A stretch of 64,000 nucleotides of DNA from Tetradesmus obliquus. Taxonomy: Eukaryota; Chlorophyta; Chlorophyceae; Sphaeropleales; Scenedesmaceae. Shown in pieces: positions 47,413 through 59,617 of the stretch; position 1 is the stretch's first letter; every line of letters starts with the position of its first letter. The DNA lies in NCBI GenBank assembly GCA_030272155.1, contig CP126203.1, positions 3,286,001 to 3,350,000 on the forward strand, in the 5' to 3' direction. The position numbers were made by a program, and so were the translations under genes. The notes under the pieces were generated by a model. That model worked only from the letters and a program-made list of their open reading frames with translations, had not been told where the DNA came from and made no database searches.

Positions 47413-50400
47413 TTACAGCTTAGCTTGGTAGCCTCCCGGGATCTTGCCCGACAGCTTGACGCGCTGCACGTACTGCTGCCGCCGCTGCTGCTCTTGCTGC
47501 TGCTCGAGCTGCTGCAGTTCCTTCTCCCTCGCTGCCGCTGCCTGCTGCTGCTGTTGCTGCTTGCCGTTGATCTGCTGCTTCACCTGCACAGCCCAAGTAG
47601 CGCGACAACAAGCAGGCAGCAGTGTTCAACATTGTGTGATGACAAACAATGTGCTCCCTTACAACGCCAGTCAGCGATCTATTGCCTGGCCAATGCAGCG
47701 AGCGTGCCCCTGCAATTTCTTGGCTCCTCACCTTCTCTACGTAAACTGACCCCTTCTCCGCGTGAAATGAGACCAACACACTATTGCTGCTGCTGCTCGG
47801 CCACAGTGCTCCTCTGCTGAACACTGACCTGTTACCTTAAAGTATCAGACTGTGACCAACACATTAATACAAGAACCACTGTTACATCACAGGCTGTCAC
47901 TATGACAACCAATTCCCTGCTCAGCTTCTGTTTGGTTTGAAGATTGGCTGCGGCGGCTCCAAAGGGTCCAGCTTGCTGCCGCCACCTGCCGCTGCCGCAT
48001 GCTGCTGCTGCTGCTGCAGTGGCGCCGGCTACTCTGTCTACCACTGCTCACCTTCAACCTGTAGATCAGCTTGCTGCTTGATTCTGGTAAAAGATGCACA
48101 TCTGACAAATCACAACTGTAAAGATATACACAACACATCAACACAATGAACATGGCCTACCTGCTCAGCTTCTGTCTCCCAAATTGGTTGTGGCGGGTCC
48201 AATGGGTCCAGCTTGCTGCTGCCGCCTGCTGCTGCTGGCTGCTGCTGCTGCTGCTGCTAGTATAAATATAAAAGTGAAGACATACAGAACACATCAACAA
48301 ACTGAACATGACACACCTGCTCAGCTTCTGTCTCCCAGATTGGCTGCGGCGGGTCCAGAGGATCCAGCTTGCTGCTGCCGCCTGCTGCTGCCGGCAGCTG
48401 CTGCTGCTGCCGCTCCTGCACGTGCGCCTGCTGCGGCGGCAGGTCCCGCATGGCTATCAGGAATGCCCGCAGCACTGACAGGTGCTCCCGCAGCAGCGGT
48501 GGCACGATGTGGCCCCTACGGCACCATGGCGGGGAAGTCAAACCTCAGCAGCATTGCACTTCAAGTTCTTTGCTTCCCTATTCTTTCCTAATACAACCAG
48601 CAGCAATGAATGAGCTATATTGGCGGCTCAAGCGGGGAACAGCAGCGCGATTATGCAAGCAGGTGACAGTTGAATGCCCAAAGCTGCAGCCACCCACCTG
48701 CTGTGCATGATGACTATGGGCGCCTCAAAGTTGCGGACCAGTGCGATGGCATGCTCCTTGACACTGCAGCAGCAGCAGGCGCAGCAGCAGCAGATCATCA
48801 GCATCACAACAACAGCCCTGCGGTAAGTGCGCCTACGCATGCCAGCAGAGGCAAGCATGGCTGGGATTTGAACAACTTGCCACGACTAACCAAGCTGTGC
48901 CAAAGAGCATATCGGCGACGCTGGCAATCAACACACTCTTAGCAGTGCAATAGGTCGACAGCACTCACTAGTCCTTGTGTCCAATGATGTGGCAGGAGGG
49001 CACGGCCACTCGCTCCTTGAACGCTGGCAGGTATCGTGGGTGCGTGGTGAGCACGGAGCCGAAGAACAGCGCAAACTTGAAGGGAGGCACATCCTGCAGT
49101 GCCAGGCCTGCCCGCTGCAGTGCCACCATGATGGAGGCCATGGCGCCCCCCTGCAATTGGCCGTAAAACAAAAGCAGCAGCAGGTGCTGAATGTGTCAAC
49201 ATGGCAAACACTTTTGCAGGGCCAGGCCTGCCCTCTGCTGTGCCACCATGATGGAGGCCATGGCGCCTCCCTGCAGTTGGCCAAGACACAAAAGCAGCAG
49301 CAGGTGTTGGAGGTTCTAAGATGGCAAACAGTTTTGCAGCGCCAGGCCTGCCCTCTGCAGTGCCACCATGATGGAGGCCATGGCACCACCCTGCAATTGG
49401 CCAAGACACGAAAGCAGCAGCGAGGGTTGGAGGTTTCAACACGGCAAACGGTTTTGCAGGGCCAGGCCTGCAGTGCCACCATGATATCATATTAATAGAT
49501 GCCATGGCGCCTCCCTGCAGTTGGCCGTGCAATGCACCGCAGCAGCTGTTATATGAGGAGCCGCAAGGCACTTGCATGACAACCATCGCTGCTGCTGCTG
49601 AACAGCCGGCGCAGCTGCTTGCCCTGATTTAGTTCAAGCTGTTACCTTTCCACCACAACAGTAACCACGTAAGCACCTGGTCGCAGAAACGCAGTGTGAA
49701 GATAAATCGCACAAGATATGTTGTACACTATGTGTAGCCGCACCTGGCTGAAGCCGCAGATGCCATCAAAGGGCCCCAGCTCGCAGACCTTCGCAGACCA
49801 CAACACCCCCGTTGCTGCTGCTGCTGCTGCAGCACCCAGTGTTAAAGGTTCAAGCTGCCAAATCATCAACAGACACTTGCGCCGCACTGACCTGGCGGAA
49901 GCCGCAGATGCCGTAAAAGGGCACCAGCTGCTGCACCTTGCAACCCTGAGGCCACAGCGCCGTCATGTGATTGGCGAACAATGCAAGGTTTTGTCACGTC
50001 AGACGACAACTGCACTGACCTGGCTGAAGCCGCAGATGCCGTCAAAGGGCCCCAGCTCCCTGATCTTGGCCATGATGAATGCCTCGCTCTCCAGGATGTG
50101 GTGGTACGTGAACACCAGCTCCTGGCCATCCTGCAGCACACAGTTGCAAGCAGCAGTGAAGAGCACGATTATGAATGGTGACATGGTACGAAAGGTTCAC
50201 GCCTGTGGTGGTACGTGAACACCAGCTCCTGGCCGTCCTGCAGGACGCACAAGTGACGCAGTGTAGCACTTGTGATTCCACAGAAGCTGGAACATGGACA
50301 CCTTTGGCTGTGCGAGTTCTGGCACTGCAATATTCCCGCAGTGCTGCTGCTGCTGCTCCTGCTGCTATTGCTGCTACAGTTGCTGCTGCTGCTAGTGCCG

Positions 50401-50949
50401 TTCTCCTTCGCTCAGCCTTCGACAACTGATGCCTGTTATTGATGAGTTACGGGGTTTAGTTAAGCACGCGCCTGTGCTTTTTCCGTGGTGAACCACTCGT
50501 AGTAAGGGCCCTCAAAGGTGCCTGCCACATCTGCAGGGATGGGACCACTTGCAGGCATCGGTGCAGTGATGAACACCTGCGCAGGAGAGCATATACAAGT
50601 AGCAGCGCATAAGCAGGTTGACCAGCGCCCCAGCTGTGGCTGCTGCACCAGCTGCTGCCGCTATTGGATGTACGATGTGTACTTTTTGTAGCGCTACTAC
50701 TAGGGAGCGTATCACAAGGGTGTCCAGAGCAGAAGCAGCCAGACAACGCTAGCTGGAGCTGAGCAGCAGTAGCGCCAGCAGCAGATGTGTCCATCAGCTG
50801 GCCTAACTCACGAATTCTATTAAGTCGGCCAGAGCAACATCAAGGTTGCTCCTGCGAAACTGCTGCATAAATATGGCCCCAGAGGTGCGCCAGCTGTGTA
50901 GGCACAGCACCCGCAGCTTGCGGGGTACTTGCTGCTGCTCCTGCTGCAT
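47413..50949 (-). CDS. FSH-family serine hydrolase
   Basis: Exons (minus): 50949-50812, 50576-50472, 50130-50020, 49150-48969, 48763-48698, 48515-48317 and 47583-47413, 323 residues. FSH proteins (yeast FSH1, human OVCA2) are small alpha/beta hydrolases. The fold is clear: LRVLCLHSWRTSGAIF, FITAPMPASGP, GPYYEWF, LGPFDGICGFSQ|GGAMAS with nucleophile Ser117, a strand KFALFFGSVL, VPSCHIIGHKD with Asp178, and SRGHIVPPLL with His203. The triad is therefore intact. The C-terminal 100 residues are an extra Gln-rich coiled-coil-like extension. Exon 2 joins exon 3 in frame only through a GC donor (CAG|GCGCGT at 50472/50471). A TATATA lies just 5' of the chosen ATG, too close for a normal TATA box, so the start may lie elsewhere. 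Substrate unknown. Confidence 0.85.
47935..50250 (-). repeat. Junction copies within the serine hydrolase gene
   Basis: Acceptor-side copies upstream: exon 4 start in three roughly 120-bp tandem units at about 49200-49500 (GCCACCATGATGGAGGCCAT on the plus strand); exon 3 start at 50209-50245. Donor-side copies downstream: exon 3 end (GGCATCTGCGGCTTC) at 49745-49790 and 49880-49915; exon 6 end (AGCAAGCTGGACCC...GAAGCTGAGCAG) at about 48165-48243 and 47930-47990. Confidence 0.85.
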
Positions 50950-53900
50950 GTTCCCCTATATAAGCTGGCGCCGCTCTTTCACTTTGAGAATATTGCGTTT
51001 GGAATCAATTTGAACAGCCAATATGAGTGAAGCGTGCCTTGAATCACGACACAGGCGCACGATGATGCGGAAGCCAGAGCGAACCGGACTGCTGGGCGCG
51101 CAGGAGCGATGAAGATTGCTTAAAACGACTTGTTGTACTTTTGAGCATGCTTTGAGGCATCTCGTCTTGCCTTCTCGGCCTCACTCAAGACACTACTGAC
51201 GGATTACGCAATCGTTTGAACTGACAACGCATGTCATTGTCAACTGCCACGCCACAGGTCACACATTGGCTTTTGCGACATACAGCCTTGCAACCGTTCG
51301 CCATACACTAGTGGTGTCGCCCTGAAGGGCACTGTTGGATGAGCCGCAGGCTGTGCATACTGCGGACGCTGGACTTGCGCGCGTGTCATGGACATGACAT
51401 GTCCAGGGTTTCAACCAAACCACGTGCCAGCTTGTCGAGCAACGATCTGATCTGCTCCGCCTGCTGACACGCCAGGTCACGCACCCAGCCAACACAGTGC
51501 CTGGGGGGGGGGGCAGGACATGAGCCTCTGCTGTTTGTGCGCGGTGCAACATATCCTTTCGCATGTCTGTGGTGTGGTGCCGCGTCTGATGGGGCCAGGG
51601 TCACCATGACATTTATGTTTTACCACGGGAGCACTGGTAATTTTGAGCCAACCAGCCTATTATCAACTTGCAAACGGGCACTGTGCGTTGAACATGAAGT
51701 GCTATGATGTTACACAATCAGAACAGCATGTCCAACGTTGTGAGCCAACTGCACCCCAACCCACAGCAGTAGCAGTCAGACAGGTGCAGCTGTGTTCAAC
51801 CAGCCAACGTACAGAGCTGTATGCCGCCGAAAACTCCCAAAGGTGCCACACCGCCTGTGATCCGTAGTTCATGACAGGAAGCAATTGTCTTGCAAAACAT
51901 CTGGCTCGAACATGTACAGGATGGCAACAACACAACAACTGCATGTCATGTTATGTCGCGATTGCAACTGTTGGCTGAATCCACACTATGACATCCCTGC
52001 AGTCATTGCCGGCACAGCATAGCTTGTGCATCAACAGCGCCTCACAGCATTTTAAGCCAGGCCTAGGGCAGGGCGTAGTGCCTTGTGTACACTGCCAACT
52101 TAAGCCACAGGCACTGCAACAAGAGGCCATGACACGCATACGCTGGGGCACAGCACAACCATAGCCACATCTTGCCACATTTGCTATGAGTGCTACTTGC
52201 AACAAAATCTACTGATCAAGTGCTGGCCAACAACGCCACAAAGTGAAGCCAACTGCTACAACAAAAGGCGTGTCGGCACCTTCGATGCTATCAAGGTGCC
52301 GCAGGCGGCTAACACAAATCCCAGCTGTCGTGATTGCTGTTGCATGTCATAATCAAATGTTGTAGTGACGCTACCGTGACAATGTTACTGCTGCACACGC
52401 CAAATGCATGTAACACCGTCATTTGTAGCACCTGAACACACCGGCCATGTGATCCCACTGTCGTTGTACCACACAAATCCAACCATCAACAAGTGCTGCT
52501 GTTCAATCCTGAGCTGGCAACAGGACTGCTATCTTTGTAACAACCATGGACTGGCTAAAAAGCAACAGAAGCAAAAAACACAGCGCAACAGCAGCAGCAG
52601 CAGTCAACCTAATATGGTGCGCCAGCCCTGCAGCTTGCTGTGCACCTAGCGGCAAACTCAGTCAGGCAAACACAAAACATCCAGCGTAGCATACGAGACA
52701 ACAAGGCCCCACAACAAGGCCCCACTTATACTGCTGTCCGTTGCAGCCTGCAGGATCCAATGCCTAGCGTCATTGCATGCCACTGCCGAAGCAGCAACTG
52801 TACGCTACGCAGGTGTCACTGCAATGCTTCGACAACCGTCACGCTGACTGTGCGGTACACTCCCACGGCTTCTCAACAGCACACTACCAGGTGGGGCCTT
52901 CAAAGCCTTCTACACCCGCCAACACCCCTTTTGCACAACACTGCAGTCCATGTTGCCTACGTACAGCAAGCAGCGCCCTGCAGTCGGTCTAGGCAACTGC
53001 TAGAACCTGCAACAGCAGGGTCGGCTGAGTGGAGAAGAGGCACACAGCACCCTTCAACATGTGCAGCGTATTCGCATCGCCAACTGTCACTGTCCTCATC
53101 TGACTGTGCTGCAAAAGTGCTTCGCAGCAGGCCAGGCACTTATTGGGTGAAGGCATAGAGACCTGGCCTTCTACATGCAGAGATATACCCACCCCAGAAC
53201 TCTGCCAGTGACCACTAACTATTCAAAATGGATACTGTGATGATGTGATCAGTAATAAAAGCGTCTGCTGAACCAGCATACTGTAAAGGACAACAGCATA
53301 ATGTCAGGATACTACTGTACATGCCGCATCCACCAAAAGCATGTAGCTGCTGTTAAGCTTGCTGCACACACATGCACCATCAACCAAAGCACCAGGCTGT
53401 TCCCAGCCCGCCTGCTTCATGGCTGGGTGCATGATACGCATCAGGCCCAAAAGCACAACTGCACCAACCATCCGTGCCAAATGCACACACACCTCGTTGC
53501 ACTGTCATCAATGCATGCGTTACAACTCACACAGCCCACACGCGCGCCTCTGCCCCCATTCCTGAGACTGCAGAAGCTTCCTGCATTGTGTGCAGTGATC
53601 TGCTCACAGCATTCCACCCCAGCCTGGGACACCGATACTCACAAGCCGACAACTCATGACACCACACACAGCCTGGCAATTGGCATGTAAAAATCACATG
53701 CTCAACACCGTTGGTGTACATGGCAGCTTCCTTTATGCGGAGACTCGCTCGTCGCAGCAACATGCAGCAGCCTGCATGCTCCTGCATGTATCATACCCAA
53801 GATATGTGCCAACAAGCCAGCCCCTGGTCAAACCTGGTCAAACCTGGTCAAACACATTGAGAAACTTTCCCTCTCTGTTTCAGTGGCGATTCCTCGTTGA

Positions 53901-54419
53901 AGTAAACGCCAGGTGTTAGGACACCCTGCTTAGGACTGTAGCTAGGCCGAGCAGGGACATAGCTGCTGTTTTGATGCGAGCAGCAGCAGCAGCAACACCT
54001 GCTGCGGCTGCACACAGTGTGATCCGTGACAGCAAACGCCGCATGTCCATAAGCAAGCAACGCATGCCTGCCACAAAGCAAACATGCAGTTGGTACTCCT
54101 GGCAGCAGCACATGCATGCAGGACATACCACATGCCTTCCGAACGCAGTATAGGTATGCATGATGCAATGCCTTCTCAAACACCATCGCATAGAGTCAAA
54201 GCGGCAGCCGCGCATGTTTGCACTCACTCATTGCAGACGGCCACTCCGCTGTGCCTGCAGCGCTAATACACAAAAGGCGGTACAGTGCGTGCTGCATAGC
54301 TGTGGTGCCTGTTTGGTGTGTTCAGTGTTTGCGCATGGCCAGTACTCCGAGCAATCAGCAGCCAGCAACACAGCATAGCCCAGAAAGGGTTGCAGCTGAC
54401 AGCCGCTGCATCAATGCTC
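50950..54419. other. 3.5-kb gene-poor region
   Basis: ORFs up to 172 codons exist (for instance 52640-53158 +) but have no family-like content, coherent splice structure or repeat tracts typical of genes here. A G10 run lies at 51504-51513 and a triple CTGGTCAAAC motif at 53823-53852. The hydrolase promoter should lie near 50950-51200. Confidence 0.45.
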
Positions 54420-54429
54420 ACAATGCAGA

Positions 54430-55235
54430 GTAAAGAGCAGGTGCGCTCACAATGCAGAGTTCAGAGCAGGTTCGCTCACAATGCAATGCAAACAGCAGAT
54501 GCGCTCACAATGCAGAGTAAGCAGTAGGTGCGCTCACAATGCAGTGCAATAGCAGGTGCGCTCACAACGCAGGTCAAGCAGCAGTAGCGCTCTCAATGCA
54601 GTGCATGCAGCAGTAGCGCTCAGAACACAGTATAAAGAGCAGGTGCGCTCACAATGCAGAGTAAGCAGCAGGTGCGCTCACAACGCAGTGTAAACAGCAG
54701 GTGCGCTCAAAATGCAGTGCAACAGCAGGTGCGCTCACAATGCAATGTAAACAGCAGATGCGCTCACAATGCAAAGTAAAGAGCAGGTCCGCTCACACCG
54801 CAGTGCAAACAGCAGGTGCGCACACAATGCAGTGCAACAGCAGGTGCGCTCACAATGCATGTGCAAACAGCAGGTATGCTCAACAACGCAGTGCAAACAG
54901 CAGGTGCGATCACAATGCAGTGCAACAGCAGGTGCGCTCACAATGCAGTGCAACTAGCAGGTGCGCTCACAATGCAGTGCAAGCGGCCGTACCGCTCACA
55001 ATGCAGTGCAACAGCAGGTGCGCTCACAGCGCAGAGTAAAGAGCAGATGCGCTCACAATGCAATGTAAACAGCAGGTGCGCCCACAATGCAGAGTAAGCA
55101 GCAGGTGCGCTCATAATGCAGTGCAACAGCAGGTGCGCTCACAATGCAAAGTAAACAGCAGATGCGCTCACAATGCACTCGCAATGCAGAGTAAAGAGCA
55201 GGTGCGCTCAGAATGCGGTGCAAACAGCAGATGCG
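54430..55235. repeat. 28-29 bp satellite array
   Basis: About 28 head-to-tail units of the form CAGGTGCGCTCACAATGCAG followed by TGCAA(A)CAG, with many single-base variants and 28 or 29 bp lengths. There are no unique spacers, so it is a minisatellite and not a CRISPR array. Apparent ORFs through it are artefacts of the repeat. Confidence 0.9.
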
Positions 55236-56531
55236 CCACCCGCTGCAGAAGCCATCCATCCACAGCAGCAGCAGAATGCAATCTCTCTGTCAACAGCAGC
55301 AGCTGAAAGCAGATACTCCCATCATGCTTGCTGGAGGCACGCCACCAGCAGATACTGCAGTACATGAGCAGTACTGGCAGGAAGGTGCATGGCACATCGC
55401 AGCAAATGCAGTGACTGTGTGCGCTCAGTGCATTGCTGACACAAGACCATGACCTCAGAGTGACCTGCCGTCGGCTGACAGCGCAACCTCATGTGCATTG
55501 CTGCAGGGTGATTCCTCTGCACTTTCCTTGTCGCATCGCTGACAGCGACACTGCTTCAGCTGCACAGTAGCATGTAGATTCAGGTGCGCAAAAGAATGGA
55601 TCAAATTATGCAACTCATGTTCTGCACGCACCACATGTAGTACTGCGGTCAGAGCGACCCTGCAGACATCGCTATAGTCACACAAGTACATCAAAGCATC
55701 CCAGCAACAGGGGTACACACATAAGCTGGCTGCTCCATGGGTAGCAGGATGAAACAACCAAATCGAGGTCTCAGCACTGGGCGACTGAGTAGTACTCACA
55801 ATGTCGTCAAAATGCCAGCTGGCGATCAGCTGATCACAGCAGCAGCTCGTACTCTAAGTGCCAGAGAACAGCCGTGGCGCTTGTGCAACAGCTAGCGCTG
55901 CCGCTGCCCAAACAGACACACGCAACCCAGCGATGAAACAAACACCCGAGCGCATCCCGTCGTAGTAGTAGTAGCAACATACAAGCAACTCTGAGGTAGT
56001 GCCAGGTGTGCAGAGCTGCAGTGACACCATGTGGTGCACTGCCTGTCCAGGCACGCTGCAAGCTGGCACAAGGTGTCAACACACCAAACGCACTGCATGC
56101 ATGGCAAGCTGTAGCCGCCAGCAACACAATTGCGTGGCAGCAACCTGGCTTATTGATTGATATGGATTGGTAGCCGGCCTTCTGTGCTCGAAGGCGGCAA
56201 CGCTAGGACGTACAGCATGTGGTGCAGCTGATGCTGCTGCAGGTGTATGCAGCGCGCATGCCTGCGAGCCCATCCACAACAGGCCACCAGCATCAGCAGC
56301 AGCAGCGGCAAAAAGCACATGTCTGGCCACGTTGCTCTTTGTATAAAACGGCGGCAAGTACACCACACATCTGCTGTATGCTGACCAAGCTGCCTGCTGT
56401 GTGCTGCATATACAGTTCAGCCACACCCCTGGCACACTCAGCCGCAATAAAAAAACAGGCTCCAAAATCAAGGCGGGTGACGACCAACTGAATGGACAAC
56501 CGTATAGGAACCTTTCTGCAAGCTGCTGCTC
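55236..56531. other. Region between the satellite and the small minus-strand ORF
   Basis: No supported gene. A minus-strand ORF at 56471-56076 could be a second exon of the 57005-56532 ORF through a GTGAGA donor and a TCCATTCAG acceptor in phase, but its content is unconvincing. Confidence 0.35.
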
Positions 56532-57005
56532 TCACAGCAGTCCCAGCAGTACAAAGGCTGGGAGGGGAACCGCAGCAGCAGCTGCATCATGCGTCGCGCT
56601 GCTAATGCTGCCACCTGCATCGCTGGCGCCACTCTCGCCTGTTGCTGCTGTTGCTGCTGCTGCTGCGCCAATACGCTGCTGCTGCTCCAGCTGGTGTTGC
56701 AGCCAGCTTTGCGTGGTGTCCCGGCAGTTGCCGCAGGTGCACAGGCGCACAGCAGCTGTGGGTAGGGGTGTGTCAGCTGAAGGGGTGCCTGGGCTGCAGG
56801 TGCTGCTGTTGCTGCTGCTGGCTGGGGTGCTGGGAGAGATGCAAACAGCTGAGATGGCTCCCACAGCGTTGTTCATGGCACCTTCGTTTGCTGGAAGCTG
56901 AAGCAGCTGCTGCCATCCACGCTGCCGTTGCTGCTTCAGCTGCTGCTGATGGGGAAAGCTCACTTGTCCAGCAAGCGCTGGTGCGTACACCAGGTCATCA
57001 GACAT
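56532..57005 (-). CDS. Hypothetical 157-residue protein
   Basis: An ORF from ATG 57005 encodes MSDDLVYAPALAGQVSFPHQ, then Gln-rich sequence, a Ser/Pro/Thr-rich stretch and a Cys motif, VRLCTCGNCRDTTQSWLQHQ, followed by Gln/Ala repeats. It ends at a stop overlapping a good donor (CT|GTGAGAG at about 56533), so the true protein may continue in another exon. The tri-repeat-rich composition is that of coding DNA in this genome. No family recognised. Confidence 0.4.
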   Translation of the reverse strand: MSDDLVYAPALAGQVSFPHQQQLKQQRQRGWQQLLQLPANEGAMNNAVGAISAVCISPSTPASSSNSSTCSPGTPSADTPLPTAAVRLCTCGNCRDTTQSWLQHQLEQQQRIGAAAAATAATGESGASDAGGSISSATHDAAAAAVPLPAFVLLGLL

Positions 57006-58376
57006 TCAGAACACCTCTAGGTTTATTGTAGTGTAGATCGAGAGGCAAAGCGTGCTGCGTGACGATCCTAGTCAGCAGACTTCCCGCCTTTGATATTGAG
57101 CGATGACGATGATCAAATCAAGCCAGGGCACGCCCTGAAAGATGCCTGCACAACGAAAACAACACGAAATTACACCACTCACAGCCTGTAATGTGCTATG
57201 GCGTGCGCGTTACCAAGTGATGTAATACAGTACTCCTGCGTGCCGGCATTGATGGGGTATCCTTGACAACAACGAGCCTGAATCAACAAGCTAAAGGCTG
57301 ACATATGCGTCGCAGGGCCATTTACAGAGCACTCCTGCTGCACACAGCAGTAGCGCTTCACTGGGACAATGGTAAGCACGCGCAGAGCCTCCGTACAACG
57401 TACCTGAGAGGTATGAGTCAATTATCAGCAGTGTGCCCCCCTACTAGCTGCGCTCGGCTGGGTTTGCCTGGTGCAGGCGTTCGTCGTCAGTGTGGCCTGC
57501 TGTGTTGCGTTCTGTGACTGGGTTGGCCTGTTTCTAGAGAAGCGTATGCAGATCACTGTAGTATATGCTGGCAAGCTTCTAACTGAGCGGGTAGAATATT
57601 ACATCAGCGATGCCTGACTTCGCAGAGAAACTGACAACCAGCGAACCGTCAGTGACGGACCACAAAACACCCTCAGGTGTGCTATGACGCCAGCGACACG
57701 TATTTCAAAGCTTATCAATCAGCCTTGCGCGGGTTGAGTGGACTCTGCATGTGTGCTGGCGCGCATCACCCTGCACCCGAAAGCCTATCTTTCCTGTACT
57801 GGTATTCTGAAATGTTTTTGACTGCTGCCACCAACTTTTGGCTATTCACAATGAAAACTGTTGTAAAAAGCATCCATTTCCACCAGCACAGCCACACACC
57901 ATAAACATATGTGAGTGCTGCCCTCAACCCTGGAGTTGCAGCCATTGCAAGCATGCAGGGAGCAAGCTATCACCAGAAACTGCCTCCAGGTGGACTTAGA
58001 AAAAAACTGCTCATTTTTACTGCTTTGAAGTGGGTGCAGCAGAACCCAGAAAGCACACACATTGGCCCAGCATCAGCTGCAGCCAGCCCCCAACATCACT
58101 TGCCAACACATTGAGGCACACCCCTGAGGCTGTGCAGGCTAGACCTGACCACACCAGCACACAGGATCAGCTGCACAAGGCAGTGATGTGATGCAGACAG
58201 CAGATGTTGACCAGCAGGCACCAGGAATGCATGCCAGAGCATGCACACAACATAATACAGCCCTGGCAGCCCAGCAGCAGCCCTGAAAAACAAGAACAGG
58301 GCCCAAAGAAGTGATTTTTTTGCATCATGCGTCATGCGGCTAAGGCTAAGGCTATCCACGCGCGCGATATGTATCT

Positions 58377-58452
58377 GTGTTTGACCAGACCGCGGGTTGA
58401 ACCTGCGACCTCATGGATACCACGCTTGCACGCTACCACTCAGCCAAAACAC
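58377..58452 (-). tRNA. tRNA-like sequence (probably a pseudogene or tRNA-derived element)
   Basis: The minus strand has an A-box-like TGGCTGAGTGG and a B-box-like GGTTCAACCC at tRNA spacing, with complementary ends GTGTTT and AAACAC. The D-arm region is recognisable, but the T-stem pairs poorly and the 3' side is several bases too long for a standard cloverleaf. Confidence 0.3.
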
Positions 58453-58689
58453 CACATGCTCAGATGCTGCTCTGTACATGTACCCTTGATATGGACAGCA
58501 TTTATTAACGGTCACTCTCTACTACGCGGCGCAGCACAGTTACTGCTTTCACGACTTATGCAAGAACCTGTACTGCAGTAAAGCTTGGCACCACCTGGTT
58601 GATGATAAGCAGCCTTGGTTCGGGTTACTTTACTTTGACTGTTGAACCTGCACTGCAGCAGTCGTGGTTCGGGCTCCTGTTCATGATGT

Positions 58690-58760
58690 GCTAATCCTGC
58701 ACTGCATTAGCCAGCTGCACGGCCACCTCCAGCAGCTGCTCGTCGCTGCCTGCCAGTATG
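58690..58760 (-). repeat. Copy of the amidase terminal codons
   Basis: A sequence matching the last roughly 60 bases of the amidase coding exon (CAGCAGCTGCTCGTCGCTGC and GCCAGCTGCACGGC on the plus strand) recurs just downstream of its stop. Confidence 0.7.
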
Positions 58761-58804
58761 CAAAGACCTGTCTGCACATGTGCTGCGGCCACCTACAGAA
58801 GTAA

Positions 58805-59574
58805 CTAATTCTGCACGGCAGCAGCCAACTGCACGGCTACCTCCAGCAGCTGCTCATCGCTGCCTGCCGGCCCAATCAGGCTCAGGCCGACTGGCATGCC
58901 ATCCACAGCAGCTAAGGGAAGCGTCACCTGCAGCAGCAGCAACATGCAGCGACCGACCCACTTAGTGATCTGTCACACGCAGTGCGGTTGGCTGGCTGCA
59001 GGGGCACACAACAACGGACACGTTGTGGTTGCGACATCACAAGGAACTGAAGCCTGCATGCAGTGTGCTATTATTATAGCTGTCGCCATTACTGATGTTA
59101 CTGTTCCTGCTGCTGACACTTGACTTGCCTCCCACCGACACAGTATAGAAGGCAACTGTTGTGCTTTTATAACAACAAGAAACTGTAACCAACCCACCTG
59201 TGGCAGCCCAGCCAGGCCAGCAATGCAGGTGAGGCTGAGCAAACCCTTCCGAAACTCATTCTGCTGCTGCTGCGTGGCATCACAGGCAATGGCAGGGCCG
59301 GGTGCAGTGGGCAGTGCCAGCAAGCCATCTGATTCCAGCAGCTGCCGCACATGCTGCTTGATCCTGCATAAAACAGGAGACAAGGCAGTGTCATAGGCCG
59401 AGAGGCGTGACGTATAGTGTGCATACAGGCATCTACAGATAAGGGAAAGGCACTTTCTGGGAAGCTGCCTCTTACTGCAGCTACTGCTGCAGTACGCTTC
59501 ACAACTGACAGCAGGCTGCTGCGTGCGTCCCTGACCACTGCATGGCGGCTGCTACATGTCAACATGCTGTGTTG

Positions 59575-59617
<43 letters not shown>

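Larger units (their letters stand above)
57006..58804. other. Region upstream of the small ORF; possible orphan exons
   Basis: Exon-like pieces on the plus strand: 57305-57371 (MRRRAIYRALLLHTAVALHW, followed by a GTAAGC donor), 57477-57605 after a GGTGCAG acceptor (hydrophobic, AFVVSVACCVAFCDWVGLF), and 57667 onwards after CCTCAG (VCYDASDTYFKAYQSALRG). The phases of the first two do not match, so I do not assemble a gene. The tail copy of the amidase (58690-58760) and a tRNA-like stretch also lie here. Confidence 0.3.

Noticed and set aside
51259-51607. Overlapping minus-strand ORFs of 73 and 101 codons
   Set aside because: Two frames are open together, no motif is recognisable, and a G10 run lies within. 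There is no support for a gene or for a transposon remnant.
52640-53158. 172-codon plus-strand ORF
   Set aside because: No recognisable domain, no splice partners and no coding-type repeat composition; probably chance.
54701-55306. ORFs through the 28-29 bp array and the idea of a CRISPR array
   Set aside because: Units are contiguous and variable with no unique spacers, and the genome is eukaryotic. The ORFs are products of the repeat length.
57305-57605. Possible two-exon plus-strand gene with a hydrophobic second exon
   Set aside because: The donor phase (1) does not match the acceptor phase (0) needed for the hydrophobic frame.
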